Position numbers and translations under genes: made by a program
NCBI RefSeq assembly: GCF_030463535.1
Contig: NC_132879.1
Coordinates: forward strand, 40,082,597-40,146,596
Direction: 5' to 3'
Source: Salminus brasiliensis
Taxonomy: Eukaryota > Chordata > Actinopteri > Characiformes > Bryconidae
Length of the DNA: 64,000 bases
In this document: positions 24,421-38,500 of the stretch, in pieces
Layout: every line of letters begins with the position of its first letter
How positions within the stretch are numbered: the first letter of the stretch is position 1
The notes under the pieces: generated by a model
What the model was told of the DNA's origin: nothing
What the model saw: only the letters and a program-made list of their open reading frames with translations
Databases searched by the model: none

Positions 24421-25179
24421 AGTGTCTTTTAATAGTGGCTTGGTTATTTTAAAGCAGCATTATGTGAGTATTTGTTGCTCCTGGCTTCCCCATAGAGTCG
24501 GGAAGTGTAATGCGCTTTGAGCCACCTCTATAGAACACGCTTTCAGATGCATTTCTGGACAAGCTGAAAGATACAGAACTGTCATTGAAGGTAAGGGATC
24601 TTGTCGACTGTCACAGTAAAGTAACAAAACAGGATTTTACAGAAACATTTTAGACACATAGCATTATGCAGTTCTCGCAAACAATGTCAAAATCAGTGTC
24701 ACTATTCTACCTATTACAGTGGAGCATTTACATGATTTTAAAGATGTTATTTCAAAGTAGAAATGCTACACAGTGTTGCTTTAATGTGGCCTGTTACATT
24801 TTGACTGTTTAATTGGTAGTGCTGGTTTCATTTTAAAGGGGCCATATCCTTCTTTCCTACCCACTGAGTTTCATTCAGAAAATTCCTTTAGTGAATAGCC
24901 CGGCTTGAGTATGAACTCTTTTCCCCCATTTGCCTCACTATGAAATGTGAGCACATCAGACCAGAACTGTAGGTGAGTCCCAGGTTAATTGTATCTTAGC
25001 AGTTGCCTAAATGTTTATATATATATATATATATTAATTCATTTGTGTTGAAAGAATCCCACACAAGACATCCAACAATGGCAAACACTGTAAGTTGAAT
25101 AGAGAGTCGATTTAAGGTTGTCTATTTATTTTCTTTGTGGATACCCATTCTAATAAAAATATTCAGCTATTTTAGGTTG

Positions 25180-25400
25180 CTGATCCAGATGTGCAAATGC
25201 ACACACATAGCTTGTCTAGTCCCTGTAAAGAAGTACTGCAAATAGAATAGAACTCTCTGAAGCAGATAAATATGAACCTATTGGCACTGTGCCTAATGAC
25301 AATCATTGTGCCTAGATGGGTATAACCCCCCCAGCATTGAGCTGTGGAGCAGTGGAACTGTGTTATCTGAAATGATCGTGCTCCAGCCAATACTAGGATG
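25180..25400 (+). mobile_element. Tc1-like transposase fragment
   Basis: One frame reads EPIGTVPNDNH, then after a stop AVEQWNCV, matching the region just before the first catalytic Asp of a fish Tc1 transposase family. It is the same family as the fragment at 19020-19566. It is degraded. Confidence 0.7.
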
Positions 25401-25618
25401 AGGTGGGGTGATCATCCAATATCCTGACCTCACTAACGCTCTTGTAAATGCCACTAAAGAGAATATATTCAGTGGTTGCATCTGGCTTAGTGCTTCTTAT
25501 TCTGCATTCTGTAACAGTCAACACTTTTTGTTTTCTTCAAAAACTCAATTTACATGTAACTGATTTGGACGTCTGTTATTTGAATTTTGCTGTGCTGTGA
25601 TGTAGTAGCTTTCCCTAG

Positions 25619-25624
<6 letters not shown>

Positions 25625-25668
<44 letters not shown>
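25625..25668. repeat. (CA)n microsatellite
   Basis: About 22 CA units with one CAAA interruption, preceded by CGCGCG. Confidence 0.95.
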
Positions 25669-26499
25669 AAATATGGGAAACTTGGCTATTGATTATTAGC
25701 ATGGTTGGAATTTTGCTCTCTGAGACTGAGAGACTGCAAGGCTCCCAGACTAAACAGTCTTGACTAACGCTAGTGGCAGTAGGAAGGTGTTGTATCCCAG
25801 GGTTTTGAAGCACACCAAGGCCAGTGCTTCTCTGGTTTGATAGTTTGTCTTGGCACGTGCTATTGACGGAGCCTACTGCACAATTTGTTTTATTGTCTTT
25901 GTGTGTGGGCCTTGTTGGAAGAGGGAACTTGGTGCTGGGGATTTTTTTCATGACTGCATTTAGGAGAAGAGTGCTGAGGGAATTTCCACAGTGCTGTATT
26001 CATTGCCATCTACATCATTACTAGGAAGAAAGCGTTCCCTAAATCGTAGATTTTACATGTCTTGAAGTGTTTAAACACACACACCTCAGACCTCTCAAAT
26101 TACTCAACACACACAGACACACACAGAGCTCAGTTTACATTTACATTACATTACATTACATTTTTTTCATTCGCCTAGACAGAAATTGTGTTTTGTCCAC
26201 TATATATATTGATAACATATCTGAAGGCATTTTAACCGATCACTAACACCTTTCTGTGGCCGATATCAGTATCATAAATTTAAGTTAAAATTTTAAATTA
26301 TATAATTTAAATGCTTTATGTTGTGTTATTTTTTTTTTTACATTTTAGCCTATTACATAAAGACATGTAGATGATTAACAATAAGAATTAATACAAAAGT
26401 TAGGATATGTAATTGACCGCAAGTTGGTCTAGTAGGTCAGTAGGTCAGCTAATTTTCCTTTTCTTTAAAAAAAGGGCAAGTACTTTGTTACTGTCCACC

Positions 26500-27230
26500 A
26501 CTGACAACAATTAAGTGTTATTTTCCACTTCAAGACCATTAACCCAACAATGAACCTAAAACTAGGCTATAAAAAGCTTTGTTGAGAGTTGTGAGGCACA
26601 GACAACACAAAAGCTCATCTTGCATTTGCCAAAAAACATCTAAATGACCCTCCAGACTTTTGAGATAATATTCTGTGTACTTGTGAGTTAATGTTGGAAC
26701 TTTTTAAATAACATGGGTACCTTTACAACAGTAAAACATGGTGATGGTAGTGTAATGGTCTGGGTTGCTTTGCTTCTGCAGGAACTGGACAACATCATTA
26801 CCATAACCAGGAATTCTATCAGAAAATCCTCTCAGCCTGTAACATTATGATGGAGGTCAAAAACAGATATTTTCATAAAGTCTGACTAAAGTGTCATTCT
26901 GACAAAATCTGTTTCTTTTCAAATTCTTGTCAGTGCATTGCATCACACAGGCAGCTGTGGAGTCTAAAAGGAGATTTAACTGTGCTTCTACACCGCAAGC
27001 TAAAAATGTAATCATAAAAAATAGCCAGGTTTAATTCTTGGGGAATAATGAGAATAATGTCAAATGCCAGAAATTTCAACCCCTTCATCCCTCAGCACAC
27101 AGTTTGATTTTCTGCATGATTCATAATTAATTACATTCAAGCAATACAGCAAAACACAAATAACAAAAAACAACTCTGATAAAAAGAAATGTAAAAGAAG
27201 GTGTCCCAGTACTTTTAAGCGGCAGTATAT
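26500..27230 (+). mobile_element. Degraded Tc1-like element
   Basis: Around 26730-26780 the plus strand encodes VKHGDGSVMVWVA, matching the VKHGGGSVMVW core motif of Tc1-like transposases. The stretch ends in GTCCCAGTACTTTTAAGCGG then CAGTATA (about 27202-27230), which resembles a terminal repeat. Multiple stops are present. Confidence 0.6.
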
Positions 27231-27996
27231 GTCCATGAACCGATTATAGACCAGCATCCTAACAGCTACATGATGTGTGTGTGGAAATGTGTAGTAGTAG
27301 TAGATGTCCAGATGTTGTAGTAGAGTAGATGTCCAGCAGTCGAGTTAGAAAAAAAACTTCCATTGTTAACACTTTAACTTTCCATAACAAAGTTAATTGC
27401 ATCAGTGTGAATCTTGAGCAGCCTGAATAACACACCCTGTCCTTTCTCTGTCTGCAGCAAGATAACTGCTTGAACATGAGGACGAGGAGCAAGGCAAAGG
27501 ATGATGTAATGGTGCTGTGGCCAGGGAGAAAAGCCCTCTTTTGTCGCACCCCTGCAATGGTGTGAAAGAAAGCCCCCCACTCTCTCTCCCCGGCATACCC
27601 CCAAAACACAGGCCAGCCACCTCCCCCCTGCCTGCCCACTGAAATTGGGCTGAAGTGGACCCACTGTTTGGCACAGACACCCCATTACAGCATCCATACT
27701 CTCTCAAGCGCACACACACACAAATAGCAGCGAGGACAGTGCCCCTTACACTTCATAACTACATACCTTACAGACCACTTACAGAGTCTTTTCAAACACG
27801 CACACATGCACAGATAGTGGACAGGGCCCACCCTTCCATTTATTTTCCATTCTTTCAGGACTGCTTAATTTCTTTTTATTTTCCCTTTCTTTCTATCTCT
27901 GTCTTTTTTCACTCTCACTCACTTGCTTTTTTTGGGGCCGGGCATTGGGCCCGCCAGCCAAACGCCACGAGGGTGACATCATCGGCTGCCGTCACA

Positions 27997-28017
27997 ATGG
28001 GGTCGTTCTTCTCCTGA
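27997..28017 (+). CDS. Possible upstream ORF in the dusp16 leader (6 codons)
   Basis: ATGGGGTCGTTCTTCTCCTGA encodes MGSFFS and ends 133 bases before the dusp16 start codon, in a GC-rich block. If this block is in the mature 5' leader, the uORF could lower translation of dusp16. Start context CACAATGG has A at -3 and G at +4, so it is favourable. Confidence 0.35.
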   Translation: MGSFFS

Positions 28018-28150
28018 GGGCCCTCGCTGGCTGGCTGCGTCACTGCTCCGGACCTCCAGGCCCACGGGACCGGTAGAAAGAAGGAGAAGGTAGAGAGTAG
28101 GAAACAGTGAGGGGAAAGAGTGAGAGAGGGAGAGAGAGGTGGTGGTAGAA

Positions 28151-31100
28151 ATGGCAGAGCCTTCTGGGGAGGCAGCACTGGCCTCAGTCAGAATCATCGG
28201 GCCAGAAGGTCTGGTGGCCCTGCTGGAGGGTGGACTAGACCGTGTGCTTCTGATTGACAGTCGGCCCTTTGTGGACTATAACGCCTCCCACATCCTGGAG
28301 GCGGTCAATGTAAATTGCTCCAAGCTGATGAAGAGGAGACTGCAGCAGGACAAGGTGCAGATCACTGAGCTTCTGCAGCATTCAGCCAAGAAGAAGGTGA
28401 GTGGGAAGTTCCGAATACATCATCGCCAGAGATGACGCAATAGCGTTTTTTCTTTACCAGTATCGAATATACTGTTGATATTTTTAGGATTTTCCAATAC
28501 AGAAGCTGTTTTTACTATGCTGTTTAAATAAAAACCCTCACTTAACATGAGCATCTAAAGGTAGGCTGCTATGCTCAAACTACTCAAACATTAGACTACC
28601 CCATAGGAAGAAATACACAGATAACCTCACATCAGTGTGTGATGCCAGTGTGTGCTGTTTCAGAATAGACATGTAAAGGATCAGATCGGATTCATTGTTT
28701 TTTTCCATTTGATATCTGATCCAGCATTTTCGCCTGATAGCACCCCAATGTCACCCCACCAATACTGAGAAGCCATCTCTAATATCTAGCCATCTCTGTC
28801 ATGAGAACAAACACTTCTGTGCCAAATCGATACCAACATTCTAAAAACTTGACAGTACTTGTTTTCTATGGTAACAAAGGAACCCAAACAACTGCAGCCG
28901 TTGTAGATCCACAAGACTGTGATTACTCCTGAACTGACGAGGGCAGCATAATAAGCCTACACGTGGGGGAAGAAGAAGAAGGAAGGTAACCATAACAATA
29001 ATATGTGGAATGGCGTCAGGAGTTGAGTTGGATGATAGGGATCAGTATAAAAAACGTTGTCACAGAGCATCCGGAAAAAAGGAGGAAAACACCCCAAACT
29101 TATCTTGGCACCTCAGAGACCCAGATCTAGGTCTGTACACAGAATTTAAGGTGAGCGAAACAATCTATACCTGACACATTAGCATAATTTCTTGTGATTC
29201 TGTTCAGAAAGGCAAATATTAGCTTGTTTAAGCTAATACTGCAGTTGCTCATAACAAGTGATATTAGCACGCTGTGTGAACAGAAACCCCTAGAATGGTT
29301 AAGCTCCGGTCATCTGACTGCTAGAAGCGGCATGTTGTTTTTACCTATTTTTAGAGCAGTTTAGTGAGGCCGTAAGAACACAGCAGGTATTGGGACATCC
29401 CCACTAGTCATTCCTGTGCTCCCTACTCTGATCTGTGACTGAGAGGTTTATGGCGGGTTAATGATGACATGATGTCATTATCACAGTGAGCATATTGTGG
29501 GTATACAGTTGTATGCAAAAGCATGGGCACCCCTGCTCCATTGTAGGTTTTGTTGATTTGTGCAAGTGTAATTAAGTACACTACTCCTTCAGATAACAAG
29601 TTTCTACATATATAATGCACATTCAAAAGGGAAAAATGCACAAAAAAGGAAAACTGGAAATGTGGTATGTGCAAAGGTTATGAAACATTTTTTTTAATTC
29701 AGCAAATAAGTAAAAAGTATCTGTAGAATTAGCTGGAAAAGCTGTATTGAAGTGAATTCTGTAGAGATCGACAAAACATGATTTGAACAGGAGTGCCTAA
29801 ATGTTTTGCATATGACTATGAATTTGGATGTGAATGTGTAAATGTGGCATTACTTTTTTGCTGAAATTGTGTGTCCCCAGAACAACTAAACACAATTTAT
29901 GCTGTTATGTGTCTATATGTAGCATGTGCCTCATTGTGTAGTGAAAATGTCTTGTGAACTGTTGCGATGTTATTGTTTTCCCAATAACATCCAACATTGC
30001 AACTACTTAATTTTTGATTCCAGCCTCCAGCCATCATCATGTCCTCACTTACACCTGAATCTTTTGCACCTGAGTGCAGGCTGATTAGTGACAGCCTGCT
30101 GAAAATAATATAATATATAATATTATATATAATATATTTAATATCTCTCACTTAAGGGCGGAATATAGAGTGCTGGTGAAGAGTGTCCAGTTGATGCTGT
30201 GGAAGCTCAGTTTAAGGCTATTCAAGGTTTCAATGAGGTAGCATGATAGAAAAAACTAGTATGCCACCTTAAAGTAGGCTCAAACAGCTCAAATACTTAA
30301 CTGCCCTTCAGGAAGGGGTACATATAGAGTATTTGTGCAAAACTATATATATTTTGTATTTTAGCTCATTTTTAGTTTCAGTTCAGTTTTCTTCTTCCTA
30401 TCCAATCCTGGTAACTTAATGCTGAGTATGGGCCGATAGCAATCTAAGCCGATCTTTATGTTTCTATAAATAATACAGGCACACAATTTAGGTACGGTGT
30501 GTTTGATGTGTATGCTGGTACCTCATTTAAAATTATATATCTGAACTGATATGGACTACTGAGGTGAAGAAACTGTTTGTAGTGGGGTAAATGTGCTATG
30601 ATGTACATTAGCATGTGTACATTAGTCTACTTTTGAACAAGCTGAAGAAGTGGTATCGTCATCTTTGGAATGTCAGACCAGTAAAGATTTTTACCTCTGG
30701 AGTTTGTGGGATATTGTTTACACAAAAACACTGTTGCCACTGACTAGATTTGTTTAAGATCATAGTTATAGACATAGTCAGTTGTAAAGCTGAGAGTATG
30801 TTCATCACCTCTTCTCCGGGTGATGAAACATAAAACTCAAGGCCAATATAAAGAGGAACTGTGCTGCACTGTACGTTCAGTAACTCCTTTCTTATTAGTA
30901 GCACTGACCTAAGTCATGCATTTCAAGTATTTAAGCAAAATAAATTGTAGACCTGGGTTGAAATGCATTATCATACAAGTCTGTCCCCCTTTCTAAATTC
31001 TTATTTCATACATTCACATTTTCAGTTTTTTACATCATGCTTGATAAATGAGGCCTAGTATCTCTGACCTTACCACAGACAAGAATGGGGTGTTGGAGTT

Positions 31101-34100
31101 TGTTTGAGGCGAACATGGGAGTTAAATAAGCCATCCCCTCTCACAAGGGCCATTGTGAGGCCTAGCAACAGGTTTCTGAGTGACCTCATCCCAGTGCTAT
31201 CTGTCTCTGTCCCCCCCTAAAGAACCCTTGAAGATTCTCTTTTTTAAGAATGTTCCTGGAAGCAAGTACTTGCATTGAACATTGACAGAAATTCAGCTTT
31301 GAATATGACCGTCCATTTGCGATGAAGTGATGCGGAGTGTTGTTGCTAAAGTCTGTAACGGAGTTATTAGTGCTGAATATTTGAGAAATATGCCACTGGA
31401 TCCAGACATCTGATAGCTGTATAATGTTTCTAAAAAAATAATACAGGGCAGTTAATCAGAACAGAGGTAATTTACTTGCAGACAAATGTTAAATGTTTTA
31501 GTGTGTTTTAGTAAGTAAACAGAATTTTGACAAGTGTCATTGAATAGTCATTTTAGCTCTGTCTGTCTTTCTTTCTTTCTTTCTTTCTTTCATTCTTTCG
31601 TTCTTGCACAGTGAGAGGATGGGGCAGGGAGTTTTGACTTTATTTCAGCCGTATTTTTGGCACCTGGCCAGTGCTCGCTTATCTAGGCCAGAAGACGTCC
31701 TGCTCTCCCGGTCAGATACACAGAGCACTGCAGAGTTGCTCAACATGGATGACATCAGAGCCAGAACTGTGCTGTTTTGTGGAATGCGTGAGAAGAGAGA
31801 GAGAGAGAGAGAGAGATAAGAGTGGGAGAGATTTTGTGCAGAGAGAGTGATGGGGAGACTGACCCTTATGCCTTGCTGACAGTATGGCAGTAATAAGACC
31901 CTGACGCTTGAGAAATCATTTTTCTAATGTCATCTCAGTTATAACATAATATGTTCATAAGAGGACTCATCAGTATTTTAATGTTAAGTGCTGTGTATAT
32001 ACATTTAGATAATGTATATTGCTGCTATCCAATGAAAAACATGCATCTCCAATTTTTGCCTGTTTTTACTCCCCCCTTCCACTTTTTGAACCATGTAGCT
32101 GCTCTGTACACTGTGTAAATAATTTTGGATAGAAAATCGTATTTTACATTAACCTCCATTCAAAGTTAAGACCATTTTTCCTTCTCCTGTAAAGTCACCA
32201 GATACATGTTTTGCATTTGACAGTGACAATACATAGGTTGGTGCTCCAGTATATCATGTTATATAGATCAAACCCAAGTCTGACACATAAAAGGTAAAGG
32301 TAAAGGTAAAGGTGCACGTATTTGTCACTGTACAGTGTACACTGCACAGCGAAATGTGTCCTCCACATTTAACCCATCTGTGGTAGTGAACACACACTCA
32401 CACACACTAGTGAACTAGGGGCAGTGAGTACACACACACCCACACCTTGAATCAACGAGACAATCAAGGAGACAACGTTGCCCAACTACACTATACTATA
32501 CCCCATTCTTTCAAACTGCTGCTAGCACAATGTCATTGGACAGTTCTGTGTGCTTTAAGGAGAATGCTAAATGCCAGTACTAAATAGCATTACATCAGCA
32601 AATAGACACTCACACTGCTTAGACTGCTATGTTGCTCTGTCATCACTAGGGATAGAACCCATGATACCCTGACGATAGTGCTAATGCTTTGATGGCTATG
32701 CCACTTAAACCATAAGGTTTATCATAAGTGGGACAGTCCAAAAAAGAAGTAGTCCAGTCCAGATCATACACAGTAGAACCATTACTCGAAACATGGGATA
32801 AGGCATAGAGGGCAGTTCAATAAACATGTAAGGGTCGAAACTGACAAGAGACGGTCATAACTAACTGAATTGCCTGGTATTGACAAAGAAAACTGAGGAG
32901 GGGTAATTGTGTTCGGTTTGATGGCTGGCATCACATGATTGGGTTATGCATTATGGGAAATAGAGCCTGTGAGTGAAACAGCCTGTGAGCTGAGTGAAGG
33001 AACTGGAATGCGTGACATCAGGAGCCAAGTGACTGGTTCCTCTTTTTAAATGGTAAAACATTGAGCCAGTTCATCAAATGCAATTAAGTGTAATTATGAA
33101 AAATAAACTAATCAATATCACATTATGTTTGTAGGAAAGTTATAATGGTATAAAGTTATATGTACAGTGTTTTTGTCACAGTTTACACAAAAACAAATGG
33201 AAAAAATTGTGCAGACTCAAACTTGTGAATACAGAATACAAGTCAAATGTAAATAAAATCTGTTATGTAACTGTCCGTGTTATTAGTTAATTCTACTAGA
33301 TTTTAAGTAGCATAACTAAGCAATAATAAACACTAACACATTCTTTTAAGGGTAAAGGAGTTACTGGGTTCCCGTGTTGAAGAAAGTTTGCTAGACCAGG
33401 GAGAACAGTACAATGGGCAATGCAGGACCACTACAAGACCAGGGTTGGAAACTAATTATGATCAGTGAACTGCAATATGATCAGGCAAAATAAACATGTT
33501 GGTAATGCTTGCAGAACCTGACAGGTTTTAGTTTGTTCGCACTCCTGTACTAAACTATGTTGTAGGTGTGGACATCAGCTTTAGTTATGTGGGTCAGATT
33601 TGCTCCTGTAGGACTAAGCTGGCAGAGCTCCACCTGAAGCCTACACCAGAAACCAGCCGCTCATAAATCAATAATTTCCATTACGTTGTCTAGACGTGGC
33701 AGCGTGCCACAGGGCAGAGAGCAGTCTGAATGTGTGTAAAGCTAGAGAAACCCAATGCCGTATATCTCAGCTGGCTGGGCTTTGTTAATGCTACTTTGAC
33801 TGTCCACAGACTTTCACAGGTAGTGGAGGGACTTTGGAGCATTAGAGCTTCACATTTCTAGAACTGTTTTGAACTGATTGGAGATGTAAAGCCTAGCTGA
33901 GAATACATGCTGTCTGAGTGGTTAAATCTAACCTAGAAGTAGGTCATCTTATGCTTATGACATCTGATCTGCTCTGATTAAGTGTGGGTGTTTTCTGAGG
34001 CCTATGTGTTTTTGCTAAATATGTATACACACCCCCCTCCTAATTTTGGGTTCGGCCCGCTTGTGCTGCCACAACAAAGCTGACCATTTGAGGCATGGAC

Positions 34101-35512
34101 TCCACATAACCCCTGAAGGTGTCTTGTGTAATCTGGCACCAAGACGTCAGCAGTAGGTTCATTTAAGCCCAGTAAGTTGTGAGGTGGGACCTCCATGGAT
34201 TGCATCAATGAGCCTTAGGTGCCCATGACTGTGTTGTCAGTTCACTGGTTGTCCTTTCTTGGAACATACTGTACTTTCTTGCTACTGACCACGGCATACC
34301 AGGAATGTCCCACAAGATGTTTTGGAGATCTCACCCAGTTGTCTAACTGTCACAGTTCAACCCTTGTCAAAGGGACTCCTTAAAGGGAATCCTTATGCTT
34401 GCTAATTTTTTCTGCCTCAGCACATTTACCTTCAAGAACGACTGTTCACTTGCTGCATAATAGGACCCACCCCATGACAGATGCTACTGTGGATGAAGAT
34501 AATCAGTGTTTTTTACTGCACTAATGTTATGATTTGAGTGGCTGGAGTGCATAATCCGTACTTTCTATAAATATTCTAGAAAGTACTCATGTGACACATG
34601 CGTGAATATTTGTAAGTGTGCTTAGTCCACAGTGAGTTCACTAATTGAGCCTGGAGAGTTGTGTGTGGTCTCTGCGAAGTATTTTGTTGTTGTTTGCTTT
34701 TGTCAGAGTTGAATAAAGCAGTCAATGACACACCTGGGCGGCTAGCAATGGATTAAAAATGTTCTGCTTGATGTGTTGTGGTGACATGAAGAGCAGGCTG
34801 ATAACCTGCGAACAGCTGTTTTTTAGTGTATAAATAGTGCTGTAATAATATATATATAAGTATAAATATAGCCATTTAATTTAAGGATTTACAGTGATAA
34901 TAGAATCCTATTAGTATCAGTAGATACATGCTTTACAACATTGCCATCTAATTTTTGGATGAAAATGCTGTGTATTTGAACATGTGACAATGTTCATATA
35001 CACAGCCAATGTCCAATTCAGGTAGTAATTATGCTCGGACTGTGGTAATTTTATTGCTGCCCAGATATGTTTTTTTATCTTATTTTTATCTTATTACAAA
35101 GTCCTCCTGGTAAACCATTTCAATCCGAATAGGGCCTTGAACCCAGAGTTCTTAATGTGGACATGAGAGCGAATATAGAGGAAGGACATTTTCCAATTTT
35201 CATAGCACTCTGGCAGATTGCTGCAGCTGTTATAATATTAGTGGTGGCATTCATAAGTAGTTTTCATAATGCACATGCAATTACAAGATTTAAAAAGCCA
35301 CAGGGGAGTTGTAACAGTGAGATTTTCATGGTATGATAACCATCTCAGAAAATAAGTGACTTTGTGTAAACAGTTTAAGTCCACACTATCCATATCATAA
35401 TCTTATATATCTTATATTAATCCTGTTACATGGTCCTTTTCATTTTGTAACTTTTTAAGACTTTTTGTAAGACTTTTTTTTTCGAATTTCTCCTGTTTCT
35501 GTGACTGTTTTT

Positions 35513-35556
<44 letters not shown>

Positions 35557-38500
35557 CAGTTGGAACTGCAAGGTCAGGAAGTGGTGGTGTATGACCAAAG
35601 TTCATCTGACCTCTCCTCTCTGTCGTCAGAGGCCTTCCTCAGCGTTTTATTGGCTAAACTAGAGAGGTGTTTTCCCTCCGTCCACCTGCTCTCAGGTTTG
35701 ATTTGCCCCCTTTACTATGACAGCACATGCATGTTTGTCACATAAGCTATAAATCAGCATTTTTACCTTAAAATAACACCTTTAAAATTGTGTTGATGCT
35801 CCAGTGACCTGTAATAGGGAGAATATTTCTGCTAGAGGGCTTTGTATTTCTAAGTTTGCACTTGTAAAATGCATGTGTAAAGTATGTCCTTTAAAGGTTG
35901 CTCGAAGCATGAATTCCATTTCCTGACTGTCGGGGAAAACCCAGGAGCTAGAAATGTCAGTTACAAATAATGTAAGACAACTACAAATAATACCATGCTT
36001 TCTAAAGGAGAGGTTTGGAAATGTCCAAGTGAACACATTGACATACAGTGAAATCACTACTACAGCCAATGTTCTATTTCCTTCTTCAGCCAGAAGATAC
36101 AGCAAATGCTTATGATAGAAAAGTCAGAAATTGTCTAGCCACTTTGGCCAAGTGTTTTATTTTTGAATTATTTAGCAAACCCAATATAACCCCTCTGTTA
36201 CTAAGTAACCAGTATTTTTTGCTGTCAAAAGTCATAGTGTAATGTTCTCTCTCTTTCTCTCTCTCTCTCTCTACACAAACACAGTTGGCTATTCTAGGAA
36301 CAAACTCTGAATGTCTTTTTTGAAGTCAAGCCAACCAAGATGAAAATTTAAAATTTTCAAGTTAACAAGTGAAAATTTTTTATATGTAGAGCCAATGGTT
36401 TGCCATTACATCATCATTGCATAACTGTATGTGTGTGTGTGAACATGTGTTAAAGGGACACCGTTTTAAGCTTGGCTAAACAACAGAATGCCAAAACAGC
36501 ATAAAAAAAAAAGAAAAAAGAGGGAAAAAAGAAAAAAAAGAGGAAAGTGACTATAGTTGACTATAGAGGATATGAAAATAAGCCCAGTTTTAGACATCAT
36601 ATTGTAAAAGTTTCTCAAGCAGTGACAAAAAGTGGCAAAATGGCCACAGTAGATGAAGAATAAGTCTAAACACTTTTAACAGTAAATATTATTAAATAGA
36701 AGGTCCACAGAAACATCATACACAGGATCTGTCAAACGTCTTAAAACACACATGGATTGACTACATTAAGAAATATTCTTACAAACTTCATTAATGGCAT
36801 TTAGCACACACTAATCCATTATGTCTAATCCTTTTACAGAGGTGGAAGGATGTAGCATTAGAACTCTTTCCCAAGTACTGTTGTTTATTGGGTAAATGAG
36901 CCTGCCACGCAAAAAACACTGTTAGCCACTATGCTATTTCTACCACTAAGACTTATGCCAAAGTGTTCACAGATTGACCTTTTACATGCATATTAAGTAA
37001 ATGCAGTATCATCAGTGAGGCATTTGGGGATATGTAGGAGAAGAGATTAAACAGTAGAAATGGCAACCACCCTGGGCAGTAGAGACTGTAGAGCCCAAAA
37101 AATACCCTACCCGAGCCTGTGCACATTCTGTCTGATCCTGATTTTTTACTACAATTCCGAGTTGTAATGACCGAAATCTGTTCAGAATGATGTTAATGAA
37201 CAGTGCAACATGGAAGAAGCATAGGCCTTTTATTTAAGAAAGCTGTTTCTTAAGAATGGAACTCCAAATGATTAAAACAAGAATGAGGTTATAAGAATGA
37301 TGTCTCAATTACTTTCCTATACTTTAATATAATTTAACAAGGTTTAGGAATATAAAATACTTTCTGAACAAATGAACATTTTTATGTTAAGTGCAAAAAC
37401 GCAAAAAAAGCAATAAGGCTATGCATTGCACAATCATTAAACTGTAATAGGCAACAGCAATATCCTAATTTACGTAAAAATGCTAAATACGCAAAATAAG
37501 CCAAGAGAACATTGGATATTCTTTAAATAATAAAGGCCTAAAATAGCCTATCAAACAGATCAGCACATCCCTTTTAGCACATCACTGTTAATTGTTTACT
37601 TATATATGGGCTGGGCAATTTAATCAAAAGGAAATGAAACCGACTTCCAGAACCTTTTATAACCTCAACATAATCTGTTTCTCACATGCCGTAATATCGT
37701 TAGGCAACAAAAAAGCACATTATGAAATTTATTGCTGGGTAATTCATCCTGGTGCACACATGCTTCACAAGGACTCCTGGGCAATTTTTGTATCCATCAG
37801 ATTTAAAGTAAACCTACAAAGACAGGGTTACTGTTTTTAATACATTTCTGTTCAAAACAAAAAGTCAGTCATCTTTTGAAGTTGATTTAAATATCTATAT
37901 TGGCACGCATATGTATATATATGTATGAATACAGGCTTCAATATATGAAATTGTAATTTTTTGTGTGAAGAAAGTGGGACACACTCAAGTAGTGGAACGA
38001 AATTTATTGGATATTTTAAACTTTTTTTTAGAAATAAAAAAATGAAAAGTGGGGCGTGCAATATTATTCGGCCCCTTTACTTTCAGTGCAGCAAACTCAC
38101 TTCAGAAGTTCAGTGAGGATCTCTGAATTATCCAATGTTGACCTAAATGACTGATGATAAATAGAATCCACCTGTGTGTAATCAAGTCTCCGTATAAATG
38201 CACCTGCTCTGTGATAGACTTAGAGTTCTGTTTAAAGCGCAGAGAGCATTATGAAGACCAAGAAACACACCAGGCAGGTCCGAGATACTGTTGTGGAGAA
38301 GTTTAAAGCCGGATTTGGATACAAAAAGATTTCCCAAGCTTTAAACATCTCAAGGAGCACTGTGCAAGCAATCATATTGAAATGGAAGGAGTATCAGACC
38401 ACAGCAAATCTACCAAGACCCAGCCGTCCCTCTAAACTTTTAGCTCAAACAAGGAAAAGACTGATCAGAGATGCAGCCAAGAGGCCCATGATCACTCTGG

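Larger units (their letters stand above)
15012..28150 (+). other. dusp16: Probable dusp16 intron 1 and 5' leader of exon 2
   Basis: No coding sequence is recognised. It holds a small palindromic element (16157-16232), poly-C (18201-18218), a long foldback (19020-19566), a SINE (22636-22864), Tc1 remnants (25180-25400, 26500-27230), an uncertain repeat (23880-24420) and (CA)n (25625-25668). A pyrimidine-rich tract at about 27865-27930, then CCCGCCAG near 27955, is a possible acceptor, so exon 2 may start at about 27957. Confidence 0.5.
28397..35559 (+). other. dusp16: dusp16 intron 2
   Basis: A 7.2-kb intron between the first two coding exons, with donor AAG|GTGAGT and acceptor TTTCAG. It contains a MITE (29506-29819), a SINE tail (32287-32440), an internally deleted Tc1 (34031-34525), simple repeats and the (TG)19 tract at its 3' end. 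No other gene is seen. Confidence 0.85.

Noticed and set aside
24212-24520. A 102-codon plus-strand frame
   Set aside because: It lies in a repeat-like segment and shows no domain or coding-type composition.
25618-25670. Possible CRISPR-like tandem array
   Set aside because: A plain dinucleotide microsatellite. The window is eukaryotic and no repeat-spacer pattern exists anywhere.
25550-25951. A 133-codon minus-strand frame
   Set aside because: Its length comes partly from translation of the (CA)n microsatellite (CVCVCV runs).
27259-27719. Three overlapping minus-strand reading frames of 105-126 codons near the dusp16 leader
   Set aside because: They overlap in three frames with no recognisable motif or domain, and lie next to GC-rich leader sequence where long frames arise by chance.
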